A DNA stretch of 64,000 bases from Steromphala cineraria (Eukaryota; Mollusca; Gastropoda; Trochida; Trochidae): the NCBI GenBank assembly GCA_916613615.1, contig OU744732.1:56380727-56444726 (forward strand). Reading direction: 5' to 3'. Shown here piece after piece: positions 1-11,020 of this stretch. Made by a program: the position numbers and the translations under genes. Each line of letters starts with the position of its first letter. The stretch's first letter is position 1. The notes beneath the pieces are model-generated. The model did not search any database. It was given only the letters and a program-made list of their open reading frames with translations, and was not told the origin of the DNA.

Positions 1-571
1 ACTTATTATGCCTCGCAACAAGAAGTTGCCTGGGGTATTAATGTCCATCCGTAAATGAGGACTCTGTTAGTAAACTGTTACAAGTCCTGTCCAGCTAACA
101 AATATGAGTCCTGTCTGGTTCAAAACTTCTCAACTATGTCTCAAAGGTCAGTGATAAATTTAGATTTCAATATTGTTTAATATAAACTCTTGAATTAAGT
201 TTTGGATTAGTATTGATTATTTTTCATAGCTTTGAAATTAAAATTTGTTGCAAATGGCAATGCTATTGAATATGCTTAAACTACTAAGCCCTAACTTAAA
301 CACCAATATTTTATTAATCTCTCTTCAAATAAAAGAATTGACCCTTAATTACAGTTATTTTTTTTAGAAATCTAACATTTTTCTTTAATCTTAATATTAA
401 CCAGTGATCAATCTACAGATATGACCCTCTGAGTCAAGGGACTCGCTACCAAAAAGCCATGTGAGATATTTTTGCATTGTTATTGTCAGTGACTTAAAAC
501 TGACTTTTGATTTCTCAGTTTCTGATCTTTATATTGCTCTGTTATAGTTTTCTACATTTTCAAACAAAGAC
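1..571. other. AT-rich intergenic sequence
   Basis: I see no coding frame, repeat or structured element here. The only open frame nearby (507-776, +) runs through the hairpin MITE at 572-692 and is a by-product of it. Confidence 0.6.
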
Positions 572-692
572 TACCGTATTTCCTCTATTAAGCGCTCGGG
601 GGCTTATTTTTTCAGCACCCCTTTACCCCCCGGCGCTTATTAGAGGCCCGGCCCATATTGGAGACCCGGCGTTTATTAGAGGAAATACGGTA
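572..692. mobile_element. Short hairpin MITE with TA target site
   Basis: The element begins TACCGTATTTCCTCTATTAA and ends with its near-perfect inverted complement (...TTATTAGAGGAAATACGGTA), so it folds back on itself. It is about 120 bp and much more GC-rich inside (runs of C and G) than its surroundings. The flanking TA on both sides fits a Tc1/mariner-type target duplication. It encodes nothing. Elements with a CCGTATTT...AAATACGG terminus are, as I recall, common in marine invertebrate genomes. Confidence 0.75.
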
Positions 693-2195
693 CCTTTTTT
701 CATAAAACATAATTTCTCAACTTTTGTCATCCCCCTTACACCTATCATGAGCTTGATATTACCCAAATTACATTAAAAATATTTTATAGAAATTAGGAAA
801 ATATATCATTACCTTTAAAGAAATATCAAAGTAACAATAACTATTCAAAACATACAAGTAAATGTCATCCATGAAATAAGTCAACTTTTCCCATATTCAC
901 ATTCACCTCAATCTATAAAATGTCAGAGATAATCTTTATATAAAAGGTAGACATCTTGGCTACCTCTAGTTCTTAATTCTTTGACAAAGTGTTGACACTG
1001 ACAGTGATTTTAGTAGATAGAGCCTTAGGCTAATTTAAGACAATCCACTTAAACTTAATTGATGACACTTATTTAATCTTCCAATAACTCAGATATGCCA
1101 TATCATAAACCGTCTAGGTCTCTAGGATGTTGAAAATACTTAACGAGATTAAAAGTTTGACCAATGAGAGGTTACCTTCATTTAGCTTTATGAACCCTGA
1201 TAGAAATTAGAATATTCAGTTGCAGTTTGGAAATTGGCCATTTTCATCCAGTTACAATCCGGGATAACTTTGAACAGGGATTTTGATATATTTTCCCATT
1301 GATGTTTCAAAATATCCCATCATCAATACTAATGAGGGGAGAAAGTCTCATTGCAAAAATCAAAACTATTATTTTTCTTCTCAAAAATCCCATTGCTTTC
1401 TCTAAAAATCCCATTTTATTATATTAGGCCAAGGTAAGATTTTTCTCCCTTTCAAACTTTGAACCAGGGTGATCCCTGTAAAACATGTAAATTATGTATA
1501 AGATTCATCAATGTAAATCAGAAACTGTTATGTTGTTTTGTGCTTAGTTAGACTACTAGTGATATGTTTAATTTATATCTTCAGGAGTTGTTATGTTTCT
1601 TTGGGGTTTCTTTTTTTAAATGTATTTTTTTAATTGTTAACTATGACACATATTCATATTATTAAGTATATTTCACTGTCAACTTTGATAAAAATGTGAA
1701 GTTTAGAAGTTGTAAGCTGGACGGGAGTAGTAACAGTTAGTTCTCTATCAGAGTCCTCATTAATCATCTCTATATCCAATTTGATCAAAATGTTATTATT
1801 TTAGGAATTGTGAGGTGGGACTTGTAACAGTTTGTTTTTACAAATTTATCCTTTTTTCCCTAAAATTATAATATCTTATGAAGACTTTCTCAAAATTGTT
1901 ACTCAAGACATTATAACATGTTTCATCATTTCCTTAGGTCAATTATTATTATTACTTGTCATAGACCTCTGAACCTTGAAACACTGATGATACCAACGCA
2001 ATATGTAAATACTAATTTTCATGATTTACAAAAGATTAACATGTCAATGAACCTTTTTTCTTGAAAAATAAGAATATTTCTCAAAGGTGATATATTTGTT
2101 TTAAAAAAAAAAATGGCAAAAACATAAACAACATCACATTTTTAAGCAAATTTACTAATACCAATATTATAAATGAAAGAAAGTATTTATTTATT
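693..2195. other. AT-rich intergenic sequence
   Basis: Low-complexity A/T-rich DNA with frequent stops in all frames. No repeat, RNA gene or exon could be supported. Confidence 0.55.
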
Positions 2196-2199
2196 TATT

Positions 2200-3480
2200 G
2201 GAGAAATAGTTAAACCTATATTTCACCTTCTTCAATTTTTATTATGAAATATGATGAAACAAAGTTATTTTTATTTCAAATGATAATTACTTTAAAAATA
2301 TCAATTAAATAGTTTTAGTCAGACTTATCATCATTATGTCAACTTTCTGTGTCATTGCCTTTGAAAAACTGTCCACCTAATTTACTTGTAATTCTTTACA
2401 TAATGAGATGTCTTGATGTGATCATATTTATTGTCACTTGCCATTTTAAGAAAAAATATATTCATCATTTTCAGTGTTATTTCTTATCAAATTTATTTTC
2501 AAAACTTTAAAAGTTATCTCAGTGGTTTTGAATGATTTTCCAATAGTGCACAATACATTTTTTTAAAAATATGGACAAACTCCAAGAGAAGCTATATCAA
2601 AGCACCTTAAACTATCAGAACTGATATTCCTGTCGGAGAAATAGTTAGGTCACCCTCTAAACCCAGTGTTTCATGTTTTTCGATTTTTCATTATGAAATA
2701 GGATGAATCAAAGTTTTTTTATTTAGAATAATATTTACTTAAAAAATATCAATTAAATAGTTTTAGTCAGACTTTTGTCAACTTACTGTGTCATTATGGA
2801 ACATAAACTTTGAAAACTGTCCTGCATATTCTAAATAACAGAGGTGCAAGAAAGTGACTGAAAACACATGACACTACTTCCAAAGTCAGGATTTTTTCAA
2901 AGTTACGTTAAAAGCATTCTATTTTGTACAAATGTTAAATATAGCTGGTTTTCATAAATGTTCTATTAGGTAACATGGTAATGAATGATTAAGAGTAATT
3001 TCTCATCAATACCTGTGGTAATTTTTCAAATATAGGTCTTTATTCCTTATCTGACTGTAAACCCATTACACAAGGATACAAATGTTTCAGGGTTTTAACA
3101 ATTTTCTCTTGAATAATATGGCAACTGAACATATGCTTTAGCCTTAGGATTAATTTCTCATCAATTCATGTGGTAATTTTTGGAAATACAGGTAGTTATT
3201 CCTTATCTGACTGAAACCCATTACACAAGGATAATTTTTCAAGAAATAGGACTAGCAATTAAATTCTAGTATAGTTTGTAACATTTTTCTAAATAATACT
3301 TTTTCTCTTAAATTTTTATATGGCACTTAAAAAATTAATAATTATTTACTCTCCAGATTTAATCTGTTAAAACTGGTTCAGTACTTCAGTTTTCTTTAAA
3401 ATTAAAAAAAGTGACTGAAAACACATGAAGTCATCTACTTCTAAAGTCAATATATTAAAGGCTTTGCAAAATTACATGAT
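2200..3480. repeat. Nested degenerate local duplications
   Basis: Three pairs of diverged direct repeats sit together. Segment 2200-2355 (GGAGAAATAGTTA..., ATCAATTAAATAGTTTTAG...) recurs at 2634-2793. Segment 2853-2889 (GTGACTGAAAACACATGA...) recurs at 3411-3449. Segment 2987-3080 (TTCCTTATCTGACTG, CCCATTACACAAGGATA) recurs at 3147-3232. The pattern suggests repeated local tandem duplication followed by decay. No coding potential is visible. Confidence 0.65.
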
Positions 3481-3840
3481 CATGGTGAGCATTGGAGGAA
3501 CCTTTATTCACGATAAGAGGGATACCACCAATGTATGACCACAGGTCAATGCGCACTGCTTATGCATATCACTGACCAGTGACCACACCTTAATATATGT
3601 AAATATTTGATTTATTAAACTGGCTAAAGGAAAAAACTCTGTAGCTAACGATATTGTTCATCCTGAAAGTATATAATATGTTGCAAAATTTTCTAATATA
3701 TATGTGAACATCATAAGGATTGACGGTTGAATATTATGACAGCAGACGATTCGATTTCGACAAAGTGTGAATATTTTTCTAATAGTGTTATTATCAGATC
3801 ACGCATAAATAGTACAATAAATTTGAAATATAATACTCAC

Positions 3841-3952
3841 CATCAACCCTGAGGTCCGTGTCCTCTTCTGGTTCCGAGTCGGGGAGCGAAATGTCCGACT
3901 CAGAACCAGAATCGTCCCCTGAACTGCTAGTACTATCGGATAGTCTATCCAT
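3841..3952 (-). CDS. Candidate first coding exon, acidic serine-rich N-terminus (gene unidentified)
   Basis: Reading the minus strand from an ATG at 3952 gives 37 codons, starting MDRLSDSTSSSGDDSGSESD and continuing with further Asp/Glu/Ser/Pro, then a splice donor-like G|GTGAGTAT at 3840. The frame has an in-frame TGA upstream and no other ATG between, so this ATG would be the start. A Ser/Asp/Glu-rich disordered N-terminus is typical of nuclear proteins and of some domesticated or active transposases, but is not diagnostic. A longer overlapping frame (3799-4020) reads through the donor and looks like a shadow. The remaining exons would lie to the left; a phase-compatible but weak follow-on exists near 3483-3558. 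I could not identify the family. The local sequence is richer in G+C and CpG than its surroundings, which supports a genuine exon. Confidence 0.35.
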
Positions 3953-4471
3953 TGTTGACAAACAATATGCCGGAAGTCGTCTGACGGTAAATGTCCAGGA
4001 ATAGGCTCATTAATATTCATGAGATCGTGGCCGCTTAATGTCTCCCAAAATAATTTAATAGCATTTTAACTTCATTGTGCGTGATTGCAACTTTAATAAT
4101 TGATTTATCCAAATGATTTTCTAAGTTGCAGAGACCGGTATGTCACGCACCTGTAAAGATATTCGAAATATATTGATGCAAGCCAAGGTGAAGGTCACTT
4201 AGCACGCTATTACCTTCGAAACAAACAACATTCTAACGGACCGGCCTCTGTCGGCACCGATTGACTGGTTTGACCATAATCGGCCAAAAGTATATTTCAA
4301 AACACATAGAACACGCAACTCACATACATTTTAAAATCTGATTGTCACAATTTATCATTGACATAAAATTTTTTTAATGATTATCAGATTAATTCAAATA
4401 TATTAGGTCTATTAAAAAGTATGTCTAATATGTAAACAAACAACTTGGTATGAACACGATCATACATTACA

Positions 4472-5561
4472 TGCACATAAATGTACACACATTGTAGACT
4501 TTGCATATGGCTTCGGTACTGGTTATTTCACAAAAATACAGAAGTGTTCTAGAAAATATTCAAATTTAGAACAAATTTTTTCATCACATATGTAAGGAAT
4601 TGTATTTCTGGCCAATTGATTTCACCTAGCATCCCGTGTAGTGTACAGTAGTATTGTATTTAGAATGTTGACAAAAACATAATACGGAAAAAACACAATA
4701 AACGCATTTCTAACTGTAAATCGGACATTCATTTTACAATTGTAGCATCATAATTTTCATCTGATGCTTGGTACTATCATCTTACTGTTGTAACAGTTCT
4801 CAGGTAATCACAACGTAGCTCTCTACTGCGGTTGGTTATCCTTGACATTGGGACCGCCATCTTGGTAGTTTGAGTAAACACGTCCTTGTTGTTGTTTATA
4901 TTTCGTTCAACTCTTGAGGCACTATAACTCTAAGAAGATGTACAGATTATAAAAAGTTATGAAGTAGAGGTAACATACTTTCATTATATCTTGTTGTTTT
5001 ATTGTGTTATTCGATTTATCGATATTTTTAGACTCCATACCAATGGGAATAACGATTTCGGATCTCGCTTTCTGATTTGCAACGGTTAGCATGATAGGTT
5101 ACCTGTTAAGTTTATGTTACGCATTAACAAAATATTCAATACAACAATAATCCAAACATACCTAATTGCGGACCAGAAACCTGGTAACAATGTTCAGTCA
5201 ATCAGTTTAACGTTTGATAAGTATGCGCGCCGTTTTGAAATTTTTACATTAATAGTGCAGATTGCCACTATACCTAAAAGTTCAACATGGTGCCATTTTC
5301 AACTTTCATAAATGATCTTTTTTGTTTGTTTAGGTATAACTCAATCAATAATGATTATATTTATATGAGTTGGGCATCAATTTAAAGCTTAGGATTTAAT
5401 CTTTATTAATATATTTTTTTCATTTAATTTGCAACATTGATTTAGACAAAATTCATTTGTACAAGTGGTATGTCATAGGATGTACATTTATGTACACCCC
5501 GGCACCTGGATGGCGTTTCGTGTATGTACATTTATGTTCAGGCTGGCGCTAAGGGGGTTAA
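4472..5561. repeat. Three copies of a GTACATTTATGTAC motif and a possible TTAA terminus
   Basis: The palindromic word GTACATTTATGTAC occurs at 5482-5495, as a near copy at 5526-5539, and inverted and diverged at 4472-4486 (GCACATAAATGTAC). The 3'-most pair sits next to GGCGCTAAGGGGGTTAA, ending at a TTAA (5558-5561). CCCCCTTAGCGCC read inward from TTAA resembles a piggyBac-type terminus with subterminal repeats. No matching opposite terminus was found, so this is suggestive only. Confidence 0.3.
4786..4860 (-). CDS. Candidate first exon with strong start context and YY1-like motif
   Basis: On the minus strand the sequence CCAAGATGGCGG (4855-4866) is at once a strong initiation context and a YY1-type promoter element (CCGCCATCTTGG on plus), which in animal promoters lies just downstream of the transcription start. 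The ATG at 4860 opens 25 codons (MAVPMSRITNRSRELRCDYL then RTVTT) that end at a good donor, ACA|GTAAGATGA, in phase 0; without splicing the frame stops two codons later. It lies on the same strand as, and upstream of, the acidic exon at 3841-3952, so the two could belong to one minus-strand gene or to alternative starts. No homology recognised. Confidence 0.3.
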
Positions 5562-5567
5562 ACGCTT

Positions 5568-6258
5568 AAATTTGCGGGTGTTGAATAACAATGAATCCCG
5601 GAAATTTTACAAACGCAACTATTTATCGATATTGTAACATTACCGTTAGTTATAAGCATTTTAAGAGCGAACTCTATTTTTGCGTAGGGAACTCTGAGTT
5701 GAAAGGATCTAACGACTGATTCATTATTGTTATAGGTGTTCGCAGCTATAAAGAAGAAGGAATTCCCAGTGTTTTACACATTAAAATAGTGTTCTTATAT
5801 TGCAAACCAGTTGAACTCATAAAGATGAGATCTTATAGTTTTCACTGTGTCATTTAACAGTTATATAATTCATATACCAACAGGAACAAACCCGACTGAA
5901 CAAATATCTTAAACTCGCCTAGACCATTGTGACGGTGACGTGATCCTTATGACGTCATAACCGTTGGCCTTTGTGACGTCGTGCCATGGGAACGGCATTC
6001 GAAAGAAACCGGCCGCATGGCACAAGGCGGCAAATTAGGAGAAAATTAGCCAATTAAGAAAGTTTAGTTACATAAAACTAAAGCAAATAGAAAAGGATTT
6101 TTGGCATCTACGGGAATGCGCAAGTTAGAAAATGACAACAACAACAGTAAAATGTGAATCGCGCGTGAATATTTGGAGAATCAGAACATTTTAATGTTGA
6201 GGCGGACCAAATACTGTATCCTTTCGCGGTGATTCGCCTCAGCCAATTTGCGGGTGTT
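5568..6258. repeat. Direct repeat AATTTGCGGGTGTT bounding a 0.7-kb segment
   Basis: AATTTGCGGGTGTT occurs at about 5569-5582 and 6245-6258, each followed by a loosely similar tract (GAATCCCGGAAAT versus ACACTGGGAAATCC). The segment between has no long ORF but includes the CpG-rich CRE cluster. It could be the outcome of a local duplication or an insertion with flanking repeats. Confidence 0.3.
5930..6023. promoter_or_regulatory. Cluster of CRE-like sites and short hairpin
   Basis: Three TGACGT cores fall within about 45 bases (TGACGTGATC near 5937, the palindromic ATGACGTCAT near 5949, GTGACGTCGT near 5973), the consensus for CREB/ATF factors. Next to it GTGCCATG (5981-5988) and CATGGCAC (6016-6023) can pair as an 8-bp stem. 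The stretch is CpG-rich against an AT-rich background. The nearest candidate start sites (4860, 3952, minus strand) are 1-2 kb away. Regulatory function is inference. Confidence 0.25.
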
Positions 6259-6583
6259 CATTGCCATTTAACACTGGGAAATCCTTCAAATCAACCAATC
6301 AGAAACGAGTATTTACCGAAGTCATGTTACAATTTGTTTTTAATTTTACACGAATAACATTAAATATGATTTCACTTAAGATCAAATCGAAGGATCAGGT
6401 ATTTATTCTTTACACTTACAAAATGAAAAATCTGTTTACAGTTTGAACTAATTTCCAAAAGATTGAATTCTTAGTATATTATACGAAATCAAGTTTTTAG
6501 ATATTTGAAACAAATTGCATAATCTCTACTCGGTAATTGTCTGTATTGTGTAAGAGCTTACTGGCAGGAGAACTAGGTTCAAC

Positions 6584-6910
6584 ATTCACGTGCACTCCCC
6601 TAAGAGGCAGATGAAGTCATGATGTTGATCGAGCTTCTATTCTTATTAGACTAACTCCGTGGATTCCGGGAGTTTCCCCTGGCGGGAAAAAATCACTTCA
6701 ATCCATTTAATGTTTTAAGCAAATGACAACGCTGCCTTTGTCACGATTCAGTAGCCAAAACGATAATGTTAAACCAGCGATGCTGATGCACAACCAACTT
6801 TGATTGCCTTCAATCAGCATTCTGTCATTATACCCAACAGACTCAGCGAATAAGAACAGAAGCTTGATCAACGTTTCATGACTTGATCTGCCTCTGTGTT
6901 GAGAGAATAC
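6584..6910. mobile_element. MULE-like MITE, copy 1 (9-bp target duplication)
   Basis: Long terminal inverted repeats: the left end contains GAGGCAGATGAAGTCATGAT and TTGATCGAGCTTCTATTCTT, and the right end is their diverged inverse (ATCAACGTTTCATGACTTGA, CTGCCTCTG). The flanks AGGTTCAAC (6575-6583) and AGGTTCATC (6911-6919) match at 8 of 9 bases. Relative to copies 2 and 3 the interior is inverted. It is non-coding. A 9-bp duplication with long TIRs is typical of Mutator-like elements; the assignment is inference. Confidence 0.7.
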
Positions 6911-6919
6911 AGGTTCATC

Positions 6920-7245
6920 TGCTCTGCGTTAAAGAGTTGGTATCATTCTTTTGTGAGACAGTGACATGTTGAAATGAAGTAAGATTTCTCCTAAAGAAGG
7001 GACAGCCATTATTGCCAAAGTTGATAGTGACAGAAAACAATTGATATGGACACTCGTGACCTCGACTAATATTTCAGCCAATAGCCGACCATAAACAGTA
7101 GCAGGGTTTTGAAAGAAACTTGCCGATTCAAATACCCTGATGAAAAATAATGTTGTGACTATTATATCATTATCATTAGATATCATTTTCAACAACTCGG
7201 AAGTTAATCTATCTATGCTTATGATACATACATACTGTTCAATTG
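6920..7245. other. Remainder of the insertion in duplication copy 3
   Basis: These bases follow the MITE and, like it, are missing from copies A and B, which continue directly from the ...TTGCGTGAGTTGATG... block to the ...AATTCGTACAAC... block. No ORF of interest or recognisable element end was found. Two overlapping short ORFs on opposite strands (about 6929-7373) look like chance. Confidence 0.4.
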
Positions 7246-8565
7246 AAATTCGTACAACTTTGATCAATATCTATGTCAATACTTTAACTGGTGATTTATC
7301 TTTCGTTTTCCCAAACTCAAACATGAATCCATACAAAAGGCCCACTGATTATATGATGATCAAAGTACTCTGAGAGATTCAAAACCATAACCTCAGCAAA
7401 GTGAAATATAACTCATCTATCATCCAAATTTTGTAATAAGTTTTGGTTCCCTTGAACCTTGGAGTGAACATAATTGTATGTGTTTTCTTTTGACAATGTA
7501 ATTTGTTTTCTTGGAAGTATTATCAAAAGAAAATTTTATTCGTACGGGACGGGAAGTAATCATGTAATTTGGTTTTGAAATCAGAGAATACTGCTTTCCT
7601 GAACATGAACGGATAAAACTGATCTATAGTTTGGACAAGATTCTCATTGAATTTATAGTTTATAAAATGTTAATCAATTTCTTTGATCTTGGTTTTATTT
7701 GATAATCAAAAGGTAGTATAGTTGATGAAAATATCCTCATAAAAAAGATTTGATTATTTTCAATACCTTATAAGCCATGCAATGTTTTACATACTGTGAT
7801 CATAAGCAGGAATTTGAAAGTGTTTTTTTAAAACCCAGGTAGCAAATTGTTTGATATGTAAACTTATTGATAGCTAAGATGGACAAACATAGGTTATAAA
7901 TTGTTACACGAATGCAGCAGATTGACATGTGAATGGTAGGTAATAAAAAAGTTTCTTTCCTAAAAGAGACCTGCACAGGGGGTCAGTAATTGCGTTTGAT
8001 CAAACCAAAGATTGTACGGTTCTTGTTCCACAAATTATGATATGGGTTTACTGTCATTGTGTGGTAACTACCATGTATCTGCTTAAGATCTGAAAACAGA
8101 ATCTGGAATTATTTTAAGGAGTTTGTTTATCATATTTTATATCAAATGAAGTAATGTCTTTTGGTGAAATAACTTTGTCAAAAATAAACCAATTCTATGG
8201 TAATGTTGACCTATCCTGGTCTTAAGAACCACGGGAACCTACTCATCTGTATATCCTGCAACAAAAACATACAAATTAAAAGAAGTTTTCTTGTGAATGA
8301 ATGTAATTGTGTTTAGTGGGATCACAACATGATGAGTGTTTTCCATTTTAAACTTAAAAATAGCGTGTATTATAGAAATATGCAGAATATATTTCAAATT
8401 ATTTTGATGGCATTATTTCATTGTTATTTTGTGAGATCGAAGGCTTGTTAAGTTAGAAAAAAAAGTTTTACGTTTTGCCTTCATTTAGTTTCCTAGAGGT
8501 TTATTAATGCATTTTTTCCAATACAATTGTGACAAATCAAATCTGACATTTTGTTTGTCAAACTA

Positions 8566-9838
8566 GATAAGCGTTTGCAGGATACCACAAAAGCAGAGCA
8601 GCCCCGGAACTTGGGGTTTCGCCTTACCCTGTTCCGCCTTTTACAGACCTCACCAAATTGGGAATTTTCTCGTGACCTTGACCTTTGACACTCAAGGTCA
8701 CACAATCAATGAACACATTTCATTGAGTATAACATTATTGTAATGAAATAAAGTGTTAAAAATTAAATTAATCCATTTTCTCCATATATGTTGACCTTGC
8801 TGTGACCTTGACCTTCGACAGTTCTTACCCAAAACTTTTTGAAAATGTTGTACTTCTCAAGAGATAATATATACAAAATCTAAACTTCATAGCACAAAAA
8901 CTTATCAAGTTATTGTGTTTACAAGGTATTGCAATAACTCATATCTCATGACCTTGACCTTTGACCTTCAAGGTCACACAATAATTGAACACTTTTTATT
9001 GAGTATAACAATCATGTATTGATTAAAAGTGATCAAAGTTAAAATAAAGCATTTTCGCTAAACCATGCTTAAGTCATGACCTTGCTGTGACCTTGACCTT
9101 TCACGGATTGTAGCCAAAACCTTTTCAAAATCTTTTACTTTTCCAAGGATGATATATACCAAGTAAGAGCTTCATAGCACAAAAACTTTTCAAGTTATCG
9201 CGTTTACAAGGAATTTTGCGGTGATTTTATAACTCGTGACCTTGACCTTTGAACTTGAAAGTGAACATGTTATAATGATTCCCTGGAAGTATTAACATTA
9301 AGACATGTTCATGAGTTCTGAAAAGCTAAATGAGATAAAGTTATACCCAAATTTAGTGCATTTTGTAATAACTCATATCTCATGACCTTGACCTTTGACC
9401 TTCAAGGTCACACGATCATTGAACACTTTTTATTGAGTATAACAATCATGTATTGAATAAAAGTGTTCATAGTTAAAATAAAGCATTTTCGCTAAAACAT
9501 GCTTACGTCATGACCTTGCTGTGACCTTGACCTTTGACAGATTGTAGCCAAAACCTTTTCAAAATTTTTTACTTTTCCAAGGATGATATATACCAAGTTA
9601 GAGCTTCATAGCACAAAAACTTTTCAAGTTATCGCGTTTACAAGGAATTCTTAGAGTGAATACATATCTCGTGACCTTGACCTTTGACCTTGAAAGTGAA
9701 TGTGTCAAAATCGTTCCCCCGAGGTATGAGTAATAAGGTATGAATAAGAGTTCTGGAAAGCTTAGTGGAAAAAGGTTATAACTAGTAGTACGAGTGCGGC
9801 GGCGGCGGCGGCGATGGAAACTTCACAAAAACTGCTAA
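8566..9838. mobile_element. Inserted element with tandem TGACCTTGACCTTTGACC units
   Basis: A 1.27-kb insertion into the duplicated block; copies A (about 30640) and B (about 63585) have continuous sequence across the site. It holds three tandem units starting near 8671, 8947 and 9381. The latter two are 434 bp apart; the first is shortened by about 158 bp. Each unit begins with TGACCTTGACCTTTGACC and an inverted TCAAGGTCA, and repeats landmarks such as TTCATAGCACAAAAACTT. The right end carries a (CGG) microsatellite at 9797-9811 followed by GATGGAAAC. The class is uncertain; such arrays are, as I recall, widespread in mollusc genomes. Confidence 0.7.
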
Positions 9839-10061
9839 TTTCGACCCACTCGAGAAATGCAGTCAACCATTTAACTTTTTTTATTATCATACTCTTAAGG
9901 GAAATCAGTGATGGTATTTTTTGTATTTTCGACTTGAACAAATAAATGATGTACAGTTCAGACACCGTGCCCACCGATAACACGAGGGAATTGAAAAGGT
10001 GATCAATACTTGGCAAAATTTATTCGTTTCATATAAAACAATATATTTGCAAGATGCAGTT

Positions 10062-10346
10062 TCTATTGAAAGACAATGTATTTAAACTAAATGGAGCAGT
10101 AGTAATTCAAATATTTAACGTAAGGTTTAGCCATGCAATTCCTTTTTCTTACATAAATTGAGTTGTTCACACAAAATGGCAGCCAATGAATTTTATGTGA
10201 ATCTTCATACCTTGTCTTTTGACTATGGCTGATTGGCGTGTGTGAGATTTTGACACTGTCAAAATAATACATTTAGTATTAACTTACAATTATTGGTGAA
10301 ATTTTTTAAATATAAACTTATCAAAAAAACGTGCTACTGCCCCTTA
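10062..10346 (-). mobile_element. TTAA-family MITE, copy 1 (left end deleted)
   Basis: The right end reads ACGTGCTACTGCCCC then TTA, the inverted form of the family terminus TTAAAGGGGCAGTAGCACG. The body shows family landmarks (CTAAATGGAGCAGTAGTAAT, CAATTCCTTTTTCTTAC, TTCACACAAAATGGC). About 60 bp of the other end are missing together with some flank. Duplicated copies A (30.85 kb) and B (63.8 kb) show the site without the element, with TTTAAGGAAG at the junction, so insertion at TTAA is supported. Confidence 0.8.
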
Positions 10347-11020
10347 TAGGAAGTTTCTATGAATGATAAATAGGAAACTAACGCCTGAATTTTTATTAAT
10401 TTTTTTCCACTCAATAAATGCCCCATGTCCTTAGATGAAAATACTTAAATCAGACAAAAGCCAAGACCAAGTACAACGTTATTGAATATTTCTATACGTT
10501 TCTTTTATCTATTTTCATATCAACTGTCAATTTTTTATTGATATATACATAAAGAATAATACTCCACACATTTTATCATATTGATTGACAGCTGCCGATG
10601 ATAGCGTGGATTTACGATACAAATGTCTTGCTGTTAAACAACAACGATATTGAAAGGACTCGAAAACACTCAAACAGAGAGCTCGTTATATTCATCAACT
10701 TTAAATGACTTGATCTACCTCCCTTCCCCCTTTCTAAGCCAGACACTCGTCGCATTCAAACAGAGGTTTTATCGTCATTTTATTACTTGATTTACCTTTG
10801 GCGACATAATGTAGAACATGTTTACATTTGGCTCTGGGTAAACGATGTTCTGACAGTTGAAAAAAATTAACACCCCTGGGAATATCTAGCCAGAAGATTT
10901 GCGTATAAATTACCCGCCATTTAATCTTGCTATTCATCAACAACCAATTAAACAGATGTTGCTTTGAAACGGTGAGTTAAAGACAATTATTTACAGCAAA
11001 CACTGATGAGCTTCAGTTTT

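Larger units (their letters stand above)
6420..11020 (+). repeat. Segmental duplication, third and most diverged copy
   Basis: From about 6430 this region aligns, in the same orientation, with 28.8-31.9 kb (copy A) and 62.3-64.0 kb (copy B). Shared landmarks include ATACGAAATCAAG, CCTTGAACCTTGGAGTGAACA, TACTGTGATCATAAGCAGG, GTTACACGAATG, AAATTATTTTGAT and GCAGTCAACCATTT. It is interrupted by three elements absent from the other two copies: about 6565-7245 (containing the MITE 6584-6910), 8566-9838 and 10062-10346. The right end fades at about 11.0 kb (AATTAAACAGA..., matching 31.8 kb). No protein-coding frame is shared with the other copies. Confidence 0.8.

Noticed and set aside
3799..4020. 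73-codon minus-strand ORF as a gene
   Set aside because: It is a different frame over the better-supported acidic exon and reads straight through a good splice donor into AT-rich sequence.
8493..10016. Minus-strand ORFs in the inserted element, including an alanine run
   Set aside because: The alanine run is the CGG microsatellite; the rest is repeat sequence without protein signatures.
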